In this document: positions 20,651 to 30,734 of the stretch, piece by piece
Numbering within the stretch: the stretch's first letter is position 1
Layout: each line of letters begins with the position of its first letter
NCBI GenBank assembly: GCA_003427395.1
Contig: BFEA01000071.1
Coordinates: 2,956,654-3,006,049 of the forward strand
DNA from: Chara braunii
Lineage: Eukaryota; Streptophyta; Charophyceae; Charales; Characeae
Length of the DNA stretch: 49,396 nt
Direction of reading: 5' to 3'
Notes under the pieces: model-generated
Told to the model about the DNA's origin: nothing
Databases searched by the model: none
What the model saw: only the letters and a program-made list of their open reading frames with translations
Position numbers and translations under genes: made by a program

Positions 20651-22109
20651 CCAATAGACTAGACTGAGAGTAAGAATGACAGAAGGAGAGGTATTTAGTC
20701 ACCCAGAGTTGAGACGGCCTTGATTCCTTCAAACACCTGAGGGGCCCGCAATGGCGACCAAGGATTGCAGCAAAATGACCAAACCGAAGTCGAAATGCAG
20801 AGTAGCTTCCCCTAACGAACCTCCAAGCCGCATTTATAACCTCACTGCGCTCTCACTTCTGACTAAATTGCTGCTACCCAACCTAGGAACGTTGCGTTCG
20901 AATACGACACCCCCCCTTTGTGCTCTATTAGAAATGCCGACGAAATGTAGCTATATGCAGCAAAACACAACGTGGTGCCATGTGCACAGCAATGCACAGC
21001 GCCACATAGCAAGTGCACACCATGCCGAAAAAGAAAATGGGATGTGAGGAGGGGTCACCGTCAAGCGTTAACTTGAAGGTGGGAGCAGACCAATGATCAC
21101 AACATAGCCCGCTACCTCCTCTCACTCGACTATCTGCGAACAACAGCTACCTGCCTCACACCCTGAGCTTGTGAGGTTACCACAGTCCCCGAACAGCAGC
21201 CAACACGAAGGACCACCGGCCTCTCGGCCCACAGCGGGATGCACAGGACAGGTAGCCCGGGTATCAAAACTCCAGATTGCAAAATCTCAATGAAAGCCAG
21301 ATAGACAAATGCCGCCCAGAAAGCAGTAAAGCATTGACATCACAGTTAAAGCACCAAAGCTCCGAATCCGATTTCCCACGCCAAACATACGTTCGCCAAC
21401 ACTACAAATGTGGATGAAGCTCTCCTTCTCAAACCGCACCTTGCGCCTAGACTAGGACTATAGCCCCTCTATCCTAATCTTCAAGCAGCGGAGCAACCCA
21501 CTGACCTCGACAACAACAACCGAGCTATATGCAGGTGTCACCCAGGCAGGCCACCGCCATGAGCAGGTACGTGTCACCTCATGTATTGAAAATCAATATC
21601 AAATGAGCCTTTGCCACATGATCGATTGGCCACGTTCACGGGTTTGTATTCGGACTGGAAATCAACCTCAAATGAGCTTTTGCCCATTTGCTCGACACCG
21701 GATTTATGTTCCTGCCGAGTTCATCTTAGAACACCTGCGTTATTTTCTAACAGATGTGCTGCTCCAGCCAAATTCCCCGCTTCGCACGTTAGTATGGCTG
21801 CAAGCCTTCACTAGTCTCAGGTACACCATAATCTCTCTCTTCGACCTCTCTCCTTTCTGCCACTAAGGCGATGGTGAGTCCTTTTGGCCATGCAGCTGAC
21901 CGCTTACGTGGCTGGGTGTATTCGAAGGAAGGGGCGACTGGCATAAGGAACACGAGGAGGATGGTGGAAGGAATTTCCTATTTAGCCATGGCCAGGTGTG
22001 TTCCTCGAATCCTACTCTTCCCGTTGTCCTTACCTTTCCTCTCTCTCACTATATGCTGCCTTTCCATCTGCTCGACCCTTTTCCCTCACCCTCAGTGACG
22101 CTTGCACTC
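20651..22109. other. Unrecognised stretch
   Basis: No recognised protein, RNA or element. A weak direct repeat (CAAATGAGC with TTTTGCC or CCTTTGCC) occurs near 21600 and 21672. Open frames here lack conserved motifs. Confidence 0.4.
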
Positions 22110-23409
22110 CCGTTGTTGCCCAGTAGCAGCCCCTCCGCCGATTGTCACTGCGCCCATTACTTGGCAATTATGGAATGAACTTTCGGCTGAAACGTGTCTC
22201 GATGCACCACCAATAGCTGCGACCTCGGCAGGCGGCAACACCGTCCCCCATGCAGAGTAGGAATGGGAGGATACATCAGCGTAAAGAATGCGACCACCGA
22301 ACGAAGGTTTACCACGAAGCCAAGATGACTACCAGCACGGGGCCAAGGCGACCACCGAGTATCAAGGCAGCCATGATTCAAACATTAACGGCTCCGCCTA
22401 CGAAGGGGGCGGTCACGACACTAAGAAGGAGAAGACCACCACACTGAGAGGGAGGTCACGACGCCAAACATGATCATCATGCTTCCTACGAGCAGCATAG
22501 CCTTTGCTGCCCTGCCCACGTTAATGCATATGAGAGTGAATCTTCCGCTAAATACGGTCGGGTTCACTCCCCTCCTACGCGCAGCTCCTAACCTCCATAC
22601 CATTGAATCCACCCACTAACTCTTAAATCCGACTTCACTATCGGATTTGCCCATCCTCCAAACCTCCAGACAACATCTTAATTCTTAAAAAATGCTCAAG
22701 AAACGGCTGAGTAACTCCATCTTTTGCCCTCCCCCTTCTTCAGCGTTCTTCGTTCTTCTTCAGCACCCTCGTACTCCCCGACAACACTTCAGTGCAGCCC
22801 GGTCCGTTCCACAGTCCCCGCTGCCCCGAGTGAAACTTTGGAGGAAAACCAACTATTGGATGGTCTGTTTAGCCTTTCGCCCTAGCAAGAAGCAGCGCTG
22901 CTGGGGAGGAGCAAGGACAGGAGGAGGAAGAAAACCAGGATTAGGAGGGAGGAGCGCCAGAGGTACACCTGGCTATGGTGGTTGCCATCTTCATCACCTT
23001 GGTGGACGCTGCAGCAAGAAGGCCCCAGTTGGGGTAGAGCTACACCCAAGAAGCTTTGAGGCAGAGTCAGGCATGGTAGCCTGAGCTAGAGCAAGTCCGC
23101 CATAGCATCAGCCTTACGAAGGAGGAAGAGGGGTGGCCATGGACCTCATGTGATACCTGCAGTAGAAGAGGGATCCGGACATTGATTCATGTTCAGCCAT
23201 TCAACATTGTTATTATTATTTCTTGTGTGAATAAGAGAGGAGGAGATAAGTAGGAGGCGAGTGGTTGGCGAAGAAGAAGAGTATTCTCATTGGTCTATGT
23301 TGGTGTACATCATCTTCTTCTTTCGTTCTTTCTTCTTTTTCTTCTTCTTCTTACCCTCTCTCTCCTCTCAAGTTCATTCATTTCTTTTTGCAATTGGACG
23401 ACATTGTAC
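22110..23409 (+). mobile_element. Gypsy fragment: integrase C-terminus plus most of an LTR
   Basis: This is an inverted copy of 42484-43815. The first 330 bases correspond to the integrase end and post-integrase region of gypsy copy 3. A purine-rich tract, GAGAGGGAGG near 22446, then resembles a polypurine tract, and the following approximately 950 bases match the LTR at 42441-43466. The last 45 or so bases of the LTR are missing, and the sequence switches at 23409-23410 to a LINE fragment. No coding frame is intact. Confidence 0.75.
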
Positions 23410-23734
23410 AATCAATGAATCACAGAGCTCTGCAGTGGCAGATCATACACAGATGTTTGCCCACGCCAGACTGTCTAACCACAACAATAGACTTGGAACA
23501 AAAAGGAGTAGTGTCCCTGTTGTGCTCATACTATCCCCATTCCACCCCTAGAAGAAGAGCCACACTGGAACACTGCTTGCTGAGAGTGCCCAATGGTGGC
23601 TCAGCTTTGGCACTGGTGGGATGCAGCATGGCACTAGCTAACTGACCGTCACCTCCCCTGGGAACCCTACGCAATTCTTTTGGGCAGGCTACGGTGGAAC
23701 AACTATGACTTGTCACCATTCATGGCCGAACTTT

Positions 23735-23889
23735 TAAACCACCAGTACCTTTCCCAGCTATTTTTTAAGAGGCGCGCTGGGTAACACGCTGGCCTGAAAT
23801 GGAAGGGCGACCGCCGATAAATTGAATCGGCAGCCAGTCTTGATTTTTGGGCTGGGCACAGTGCCCGCGGGAAAGGTACTGGTGGTTTA
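23735..23889. mobile_element. Small TIR element (family 1), 155 bp
   Basis: Terminal inverted repeats of 21 bp are perfect: TAAACCACCAGTACCTTTCCC at the left and its complement at the right (23869-23889), with TA at both outer ends. The interior is noncoding and GC-rich. The element sits inside the LINE remnant, exactly within a conserved motif. Confidence 0.75.
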
Positions 23890-24327
23890 GGTATGCACGC
23901 CTGGCTGTGCTCATGGCCACCTGGAGAATGTGCTGCGCCTTCGAAAGGAAACAGCATGCCTTTGGATATATGCAAGCCTAAGGCTCCATCACAGACACGA
24001 TCATGGCCAGGACCCATCATGCCTGGTTGGAGATGCGGGATACGCTACACAATGAACCTGAAACCACAAAAACAAACGACATCGGCCAGGGCTTCCTCGA
24101 CCTATGGACGGATGAAAAAAATAGACTGTGCAGCCTGGACCAGGCAAACAACCTGGTATGGCAACCCTGGCTCTCAACAGAGTGACAGTGGGAAAGACTA
24201 CCGAGAGATTGAGTACGGGTTAAAGGCGACCCAGAATTTCTGCGTTTTTTTAATGCTATTTATAAGAAAACCCGAAGGCATTTTTAACCAAACTTTACCT
24301 CATTCCATAGAGTGGACACCATATTAG

Positions 24328-24575
24328 TAAACCACCAAAAACAAAACAAAAAAAAACAGGGTGAAACAGTGAGGCAAAAGGGCACTCGAATCGCTCAGTG
24401 CATTAAACCGCTAGTACACGGCCCCAGCCTTGCTGAAAGTTTCTGTCGCCACAAGCAAAACTCGGAGGCGCCGCGTGGCCAGGGGCACCGTTGAAATAAA
24501 AGATCGGCGGCCTCCGAAGTGGTGCGGGTTTCATGCCGACACCTGCACGCCGATATGTTGTGTACTGGTGGTTTA
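24328..24575. mobile_element. Small TIR element (family 1), 248 bp
   Basis: The left end TAAACCACCA and right end TGGTGGTTTA are inverted repeats flanked by TA. The next bases at the right (GTACT inward) match the family-1 consensus, while those at the left (AAAAC) do not. The interior shows no similarity to the 155-bp member, so family membership rests on the ends. Confidence 0.55.
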
Positions 24576-24694
24576 ACGACTTCTGCATGGTCTGGCTGGG
24601 GAGGAACGGGGGGGAAAGTTAGCCGAGGTACACTGGGAGGGCTGGCAGCTGGAGGATCAACAGCGGCTCACAGCCGCCCAAAAGAAGTATCGGC

Positions 24695-25214
24695 TACCGT
24701 CTTCACCCGAAAATAACGCCCAGCCGTTGTGTACGAATATAACGCCCGTCGGGCGTGATATTCGTTTACAACGCCCGGGCGTCATATTCAGTAAATTTGT
24801 GGTAACTTCCGTGAGGCCCCAAAATTCCGAAAAAAAAAAGTAAATCAAAAAGTTCTGAAAAAAAACAAATGTTGTCCAGGATTGGATTGCAACCAACTTT
24901 TGGCTGAGGGTCACTTCAGAATTCCTTATAAACTCGGAAATAAAAATTAAAAACGAGAACTAAAGGCAAAATATACCCTTGGAAGTCAAAACCCCATTCA
25001 ACCCTCTTCAAAACCCATGTATACGACCTCTTAAAGGCACTCTGCCCATGGAACATTCAAATATAACGCCTGGGCGTTCTTTTCGGATATAACGCCCGGG
25101 CGTTCTATTCGAAGGGGCGTTCTATTTGAAAATAAGTGAGTAAAAACGAAAATCTCATCTTTTTAGGGTAAGTTGAATATAATGCCCGGGCGTTATTTTC
25201 GGGTGAAGACGGTA
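24695..25214. mobile_element. TIR element (family 2), 520 bp, with internal CCCGGG palindromes
   Basis: A 27-bp perfect inverted repeat (TACCGTCTTCACCCGAAAAT and seven more bases) bounds the element, with TA outermost on both sides. Several copies of the palindrome AACGCCCGGGCGTT or close variants lie within, clustered in the outer 100-150 bases of each side. The middle is A-rich and noncoding. There is no transposase, so mobility would depend on an autonomous partner not present in the window. Confidence 0.8.
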
Positions 25215-25612
25215 AAAGGTTGGACTGCAATCGGAGGTAACATTCCGCTCCCCGCCCCCTCGGATTCCTGGATTTCCTTCTCTCCCGATGAACACCCTGA
25301 TGGAACTGGATTGGTTTGGGGGAGAACAGGTGACTCCCCTCCAGAATGGCCAGGGAGAGGCTGGGTAAGAGTCGGGGAATGGGAAAGTAGCTATGGAACC
25401 AGGGTGCGTTTGCCCCCCTCAGGCTGGCACCTGGCTGCAAGAGTCCTGCCCTCAATCTGCCCAACTCCGCTCCAGGCTAGTGGGTGGGGCCTGTCCGTCG
25501 ACATAATTTTATACCCAGTCTGCTAGCTTGCATTATCTTTCTTTCTTCCTTCCTTTCTTTTTTTCTTTTTTTCTTTTTTTTTCTATATTCTTCTCTCAAC
25601 TTCTGTTTTTGC

Positions 25613-25858
25613 CTTTCACTACCTACTCCTAAGGCTATCTAGAGGGGACCTCTGCAAGCATAGTTTTCTCTCACTGTGAAGGGGAGATTTCATGTTGCCC
25701 CTTGCCCCTAATGTTTAGGGTATAGGGTTGGGGCCACCAGTGGGGGTCTGGCTAACACAAAGACCGAGATCTGCCAGTAGCTGCGCGTCCCTTTTTCATC
25801 GTCCCCCACCCCTCATCTACTTTCTTTCTTTTCTTTTCTTTTCTTTTCTTTTCTTTTC

Positions 25859-25914
<56 letters not shown>

Positions 25915-26290
25915 CATCCTGTCGCGGCGCACTTAGTGCCAACGGACTGTGATAGTCCTCTGGATACCCCTGATAGGTATTAGCGGGGTCTATGACCAAC
26001 ACGGGTGTGAGTGTGAGCGCGAGTGGGTTGTGTGTGGTTTCTGGGAGAGTGTTGGCCATAGCCTCTGCTGCTACTCGATGAGGGGCGGGGGACAATGAGA
26101 AAGGGAGGCGCAGCTACTGGCAAAATGCTCGATCTTTGCGTTAGCCGGACCCCCACCGGCGGCCCCACCCCATCTCTGACTACCGCTGTTGGGGCTCGGG
26201 GCAACATGAATTACCTCGTTTGCGAGGCCCTATGCTTGCAGGGGCCCCCTCTATATAGTCTTAGGAGTAGTGGTAGGAAGGTAGTGAAAG
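25613..26290. repeat. Large foldback: inverted arms around a SINE-like body and pyrimidine tract
   Basis: The left arm (25613-25822) and right arm (26077-26290) are diverged inverted copies. Both contain GCAAGCATAG, CATGTTGCCCC, GGGGTC-GGCTAAC, GCCAGTAGCTGCGC and CCCCTCATC in matching order. The loop holds (TTTTC)n and a long T run (25823-25914) followed by the SINE body (25918-26060). No coding sequence is evident. Confidence 0.7.
25918..26060 (+). mobile_element. SINE body fragment without tRNA head
   Basis: It matches the body of the SINE at 11007: the CCTGT-GGC-CACTT-GTGCCA start, then GACCAACACGGGTGTGAGTG, GAGTGGGTTG, GTGTGGTTT and GGGAGAGTGTTGGC. The A and B boxes are absent. It is preceded directly by poly-T. 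Confidence 0.6.
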
Positions 26291-26336
26291 GCGAAAAANA
26301 ATTTGAGAAAAAAAAAAAAAAAAAAACTCTCTTGAT

Positions 26337-26454
26337 GGGACACGGGAACCGGTTTCCAGCAGGTGTTGCTCCACACCAATAGATCGGAGCATTCAGCCGC
26401 AGGTTACCAGGCGGTGATGCTTTTATCATCCCACCTGGTAGTCCGAGGCTGTTT
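26337..26454 (+). repeat. Hairpin cassette copy with T-run
   Basis: Hairpin 1 is a variant (GGGAACC with GGTTTCC, near-palindromic). Hairpin 2 keeps GCTCC (26368-26372) with GGAGC (26386-26390). Hairpin 3 is TACCAGG (26405-26411) with CCTGGTA (26434-26440), different in sequence from the other copies but still paired. A T13-14 run follows. It is preceded by a poly-A tract (26308-26326). Confidence 0.6.
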
Positions 26455-27059
26455 TTTTTTTTTTTGAAAGGATGCCGATTTGAGGGGGAAAAGATCTAAG
26501 GCCTGGACCCCATGGGGAAAAATCGTGGAAACACCACCCTGGGAAAACTATTCCCGGACTTCATTGGACAAAGCAGGGCCTCTGGAAAGCCAATTTTTCG
26601 AGGACCGGGCGGTTTTCTGGGGGCCCACCGCCTGGAAAATGGTTGTCGGAAAACTGACATTTTGCGTTTTCACATGCATTTCCGATTGGAAAAGTGGCAC
26701 GGGAGGACGTTCCTCCGAAATTTTGTGCCCTTTCCAAATGGTAGGGGAGGGGGATGTCCTTTCTTGGAAACTCGTCGCCAATGCTGCTGGTCCATCCATG
26801 GTCCGGACCGAGACGTCCCGTGGCTCATTGGCGAAGGGGACGGACATGCGAGGGAGGTGTGCTGCCCTTCAAACAGACATCCACGGCCTCTCCTAGTCCC
26901 TCACACTTTTTCAGCCTTTCAAACCCGAAAAAACTGCCTTTTCCAGCCTCGGCCGTGGGGACCCAACTTTTTCAGAAAAAAACTCTTCCAGAGGTCCTTC
27001 CTCATAATTCAGACAATCAACACTTTCCTGTGGGGTCCAGGCCCAATTAGCACTTTCTT
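26455..27059. other. Unrecognised stretch with a long open frame
   Basis: A 197-residue frame is open at 26512-27105, but it runs into the adjacent TIR element and shows no motif I know. Overlapping frames on both strands are also open, which suggests base composition rather than coding. Confidence 0.25.
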
Positions 27060-27482
27060 TAAACCACCAGTACTTGGCCCAGCTATCGGTCACAGAAAAA
27101 AATAGAGTAGAAACGTTTCTAGTCGGATAAATCTGGGCTCTCTTGTAGTAGCCTGTACGTTTCCTAAAATCGTGGCGCGTTAATGGGCACGACTCGAGGA
27201 AGAACTGGTACCAGTACTTGGCCCAGCTATCGGCTGCGGGAAAAAATAGAGTAGAAACATTTCTAGGCGGATAAATCTGGGCGCTCTTGTACCTTTACGT
27301 TTCCTAAAATTGTGGCACATTAACGGAACTGGTACCAGTACTTGGCCCAACTATCGGCCGCAGGAAAAAATAGAGTAGAAACGTTTCTAGTCGGGTGAAT
27401 CCAGACGCTCTTGTAGTAGCCTGTACGTTTCCTAAAATTGTGGCGCTTAATGGGCACGACTAGAGGAAATACTGGTGGTTTA
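27060..27482. mobile_element. TIR element (family 1), 423 bp, built of three tandem units
   Basis: The ends TAAACCACCAGTACTT and its partner AATACTGGTGGTTTA form the inverted repeat, with TA outermost. Inside are three direct units of about 125-145 bp. Each begins CCAGTACTTGGCCC, carries AAAAAATAGAGTAGAAAC and TACGTTTCCTAAAAT, and the first two end AACTGGTA. Unit starts are about 27067, 27209 and 27335. No coding capacity. Confidence 0.75.
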
Positions 27483-27483
27483 C

Positions 27484-27625
27484 TGCATGTGGCTGCAATT
27501 ACGGCCGCACCTGGATGAATTGGACCGCGATCACGTCCAAACATGGTGGAAAAAGAGTTGTTGTGAGTATGCCCTAAGTGTTGTTCCCTTAGCAGGAAGG
27601 GAGTTCTGGCCTGTCTATCGGCATG
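27484..27625. repeat. Dispersed repeat also present at 31418-31530
   Basis: The shared core includes CTGGATGAATYKGACCGC, ATCACGTCCAAA and GTATGCCC or GGATGCCC, followed by CTGTCTATC. LINE copy 3 begins immediately after it here. One frame reads LRPHLDELDRDHVQTWWKK and its counterpart reads LRLTLDESDRNHVQNVV, so the ancestor may have been coding. I do not recognise the family. Confidence 0.5.
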
Positions 27626-27636
27626 ACCGATGGAAG

Positions 27637-30600
27637 GAGACTCTGACTAAAGATGAAATATGGGTTGCGCTTCTCGAGATGGAGGAAACCCCCCCGGGTA
27701 TTGACGGCTACCCTAAAGAGTTTTGGGAGGCGATGTGGACGGACTTAAGCGCGGACCTGTGAGACTACTACAAGGAGGTATGGGAGGTTGGAGAGATGGG
27801 GGAAATAGTAGGGAAAGGGGTACTGTTGTTGCTATACAAAAAAGGGGATAAAATGAATATCAGGAATTATCGACCTATCACCCTTCTTCAGTAGTCTATA
27901 AAATGTTTTCGAAAACCATGACAAATCGTATGGCATCGGTCTTGGAAGATGTTATACACCCAGCGCAGACAGGCTTTATGGCTAATAGGAATATACAAGA
28001 GAACATCCTTCTGGTGAATGAAATAAACTGGCACAAAGGAATCGGAAAAATGCGGCCATCATTTTTATTGATTTCGAGAGAGCCTATGACCACGTCGACT
28101 GACTCTTCCTCGACTGATGCCTAGAAAAAATGAACTTTTGACCTATCTTTAGACGATGGGTAAAGATTCTCCACAACAATGCCACCACCTGTATACAAGT
28201 TAATGGGTCGGTGACTCCTCCATTTAAACTTCAAAGGTCGGTAAGACAAGGTGACCCTATCGCGCCCTACCTCTTTTTAGTCATTATGGAGACACTTTCT
28301 GCTAATCTTAGGCACAATAAGGATCTGACTCAGATTAAGATAACGAATATACCTGAGGAGGCAGTGCCGATCTGTTCCCTATTTGCTGACGATCTCACTA
28401 TTATGGTTGAGGCGACATTACAGGATATGGAGGAAATCTAGAGTCTTATGATTAGGTTTTATAGATTGTCAGATATGACTGTCAATTGGGGTCAAAAGAC
28501 GGTAGGTTGGTGGCTACATCATCAAGGAGGTAGGCCCCCTGAGAACCCCCTTATTACTTGGCTTCCCCTAGATGACCCGCTGAGAATTCTGGGAGCATTG
28601 GTTACGGCTAAGGGTAAACCAATCACTAATGACGAATGGCTGGTGGGGCCGGCTCACAATAAGCTCGCAGGGTGGAACAGTAAACACACTTTTATATTCG
28701 GGCGGGCTTTGGTCATTAACAATGTAGTATTAGCCACACTCTGGTATAAAGTCATACTATGGCCCATGAGCACCAGGGGCCTCAAATCTTTTAAACGACA
28801 ACTGGCGACCTTTTTATAGAGAGGGGATAGCAACAATCCCCATGCGATTAGTCGGGTAGCATGGGATTCGATAATTCAGCCTGAGGCCGAAGGGGGGCTT
28901 GGAATTGTGGATCCGTCTACACAGTTCCAAGCATTCCACTTTCGTTGGCTCCGACATCTCATCTTCTCATCATCCTCGACCTGGGTCCCTCTCGCCTTGA
29001 CACAAATTGCAGCCTTGGCCCCTAAGGCCCCATTTGAGACCGACCCTCTAGTGTGGCTCGAAGACAGGAGCTGGAAGCTACCGAGGAAATACAGAAATGG
29101 GGACCCCGCAGATGAACAATGGTTGCGCCTTTTACGAGTATGGAGGAAGATTCCCCCTCCTGATCGCCCAACACCAAATAGGTGGGAGGAAATTTTCAGA
29201 CAACCCCTGTTTGGTAATAGATTGATCACAAATTCTTTCGGTCGAATGAGGTGTAGCTCAGGGTCCCAAATGAGGTGTAGCTCAGGGTCCCCATGGAAAG
29301 GATGGGTGAAACACGGGGTCAGGAGGGTGGGGGACCTTTGGGACACACATACAAGGGATTGGAAAAGCGTAGAAAGAATGCGTTCACGGTTGCGATATTT
29401 TCATTTCACTAAGGACGCACTTAACGACCTCATTGATAGTTTTCCCCTTCACTGGTACATCACGCTTCGGAAGGGCCCTCGGTTGGTAGAAGGGGACTGG
29501 GTGGGTTTCTCCAATTGTGAAAATCAAGTAGGGCGGGTTCGCTTGGTAGACCGAACACAAGTGCTGATCGAAGTCTTCACCATCCAAAAGGAGGATCAAC
29601 TACGAGGGAGTAGCCAACCTTTTATCTGGAAGGAAAAAAACGAAGTATATCGTGTTAGAGTTATTCACGAATGTAAAGGATGGAGAGCCTATCGATCCAG
29701 AACCCCGAGGATCTCCCTTTCGATCCCAAGGAGTGGCAATGGTCCTAGAATGATCCAAGAAACTCTGGAAACTTTGGAAATTTAGGTAGGGGAGGAAGAG
29801 CACGGGCAATGACACTTGCTGACTTAAAATCTATCTCAGTATACCGAATGCTCAGACCTAAACGTAGGCTGCGAGATATTGTAGAGGATAAATGGTATCG
29901 CTATCTCAACGTGGATCGCGACTTGCTAAAACCCATAAGGTGGTTCGCGGATTGTGGAAAGAGGCCGACAAAGATCTCCGCCCTACAATGGCAGATTGCA
30001 CACGGGTGCTTACCAACTAACGATTGGCTAATAGATCACTCCCATTTGGAACAGCAGGGGCGAGCACTGCCGTGGTGCCATAAATGCCTCCAAAGCTACC
30101 CCAGTAAAAAATGTGCTGAAACGATAGAGCACATCTTCCTCCCGTGCCCCACGACTGTCCTACTGTGGAGGTGGTGGGACAGAATCTGGCGACACTTGAT
30201 ACCGGGCTCGGCTTGGCCATGGGAATGGAGGGCTATACTTCTGGGACACTTCCCCCAGATCCAAGGAAACACATTCACAAAAAATATGTTCTGCCTGGGA
30301 AGGCGGGCTGTCCTATGGGTAATATGGTGGAGAAGATGTATCCTGGAAATAGGAGCAGCAGAGGTAGAAGAGGGGGAAACCACGGAGCAACTAAGACTTT
30401 TGGTTCAACACGAGATTGCGGCCTAGTGGGGGAAGGTTAAGGAAAATCTAAGGCAGTTGCACACGAACAAGGATATTGACAGGGTTATCTCACAGTTCTG
30501 CGAGGATTGGTTGGGCGGGGAGGAGGGAAGGTTGGGTAGCAAGGGTAACTTGGACAGAGGTTGGTCAGGCACAGCGGGGACAGCAGGCAGGGGTTACAAC

Positions 30601-30734
30601 TTACAAGGGATTATCAGCTTCACTTTCGTGAATGGACAAAGATTGATCCCACCATCCCGCTGCGGCCAGCTCAGGACTTTGCAGACCCTTTTCCCCCTCA
30701 CCCTTTGGCTCTGGTGGTACCGTTCCCGTCCTGA
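27637..30734 (+). pseudogene. LINE copy 3 ORF2: reverse transcriptase and zf-RVT
   Basis: Segments in order are GIDGYPKEFWEAMW; YRPITLL with a frame break near 27893; DVIHPAQTGFM; RQGDPIAPYLFLVIM with FADD at 28382-28393; and VNWGQKTVGWWLHHQGGRPP. Then follow the linker open frame 28907-29785 and the zinc segment 29809-30426 (CHKC near 30079, ETIEHIFLPCP). The reading ends with IPLRPAQDFADPFPPHPLAL and a stop at 30732-30734. A 24-bp in-frame tandem duplication lies at 29246-29293. Stops occur at 27760, 28438 and elsewhere. Confidence 0.88.

Larger units (their letters stand above)
23410..25460 (+). pseudogene. LINE ORF2 C-terminal remnant interrupted by three small TIR elements
   Basis: Bases 23430-23600 translate to ALQWQIIHRCLPTPDCL, then IDLEQKG and TLEHCLL, matching the zf-RVT region of the LINEs here (ALQWQIAHGCLPTNDWL, HLEQQG, TIEHIFL), with LWHWWDAAW in a neighbouring frame. 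Beyond the first inserted element comes RYARLAVLMATWR, which aligns with YRIGRRAVMWALWW of copy 2. Open but unrecognised reading continues (LEMRDTLHNE, LCSLDQANNLVW, HWEGWQLEDQQRL, GWVRVGEWES) to about 25460. It is scattered with stops, so it is a fossil. Confidence 0.55.

Noticed and set aside
26512-27105. A 197-residue protein-coding gene
   Set aside because: The frame has no recognisable motif, overlaps other long open frames on both strands, and its end runs into a repetitive TIR element.
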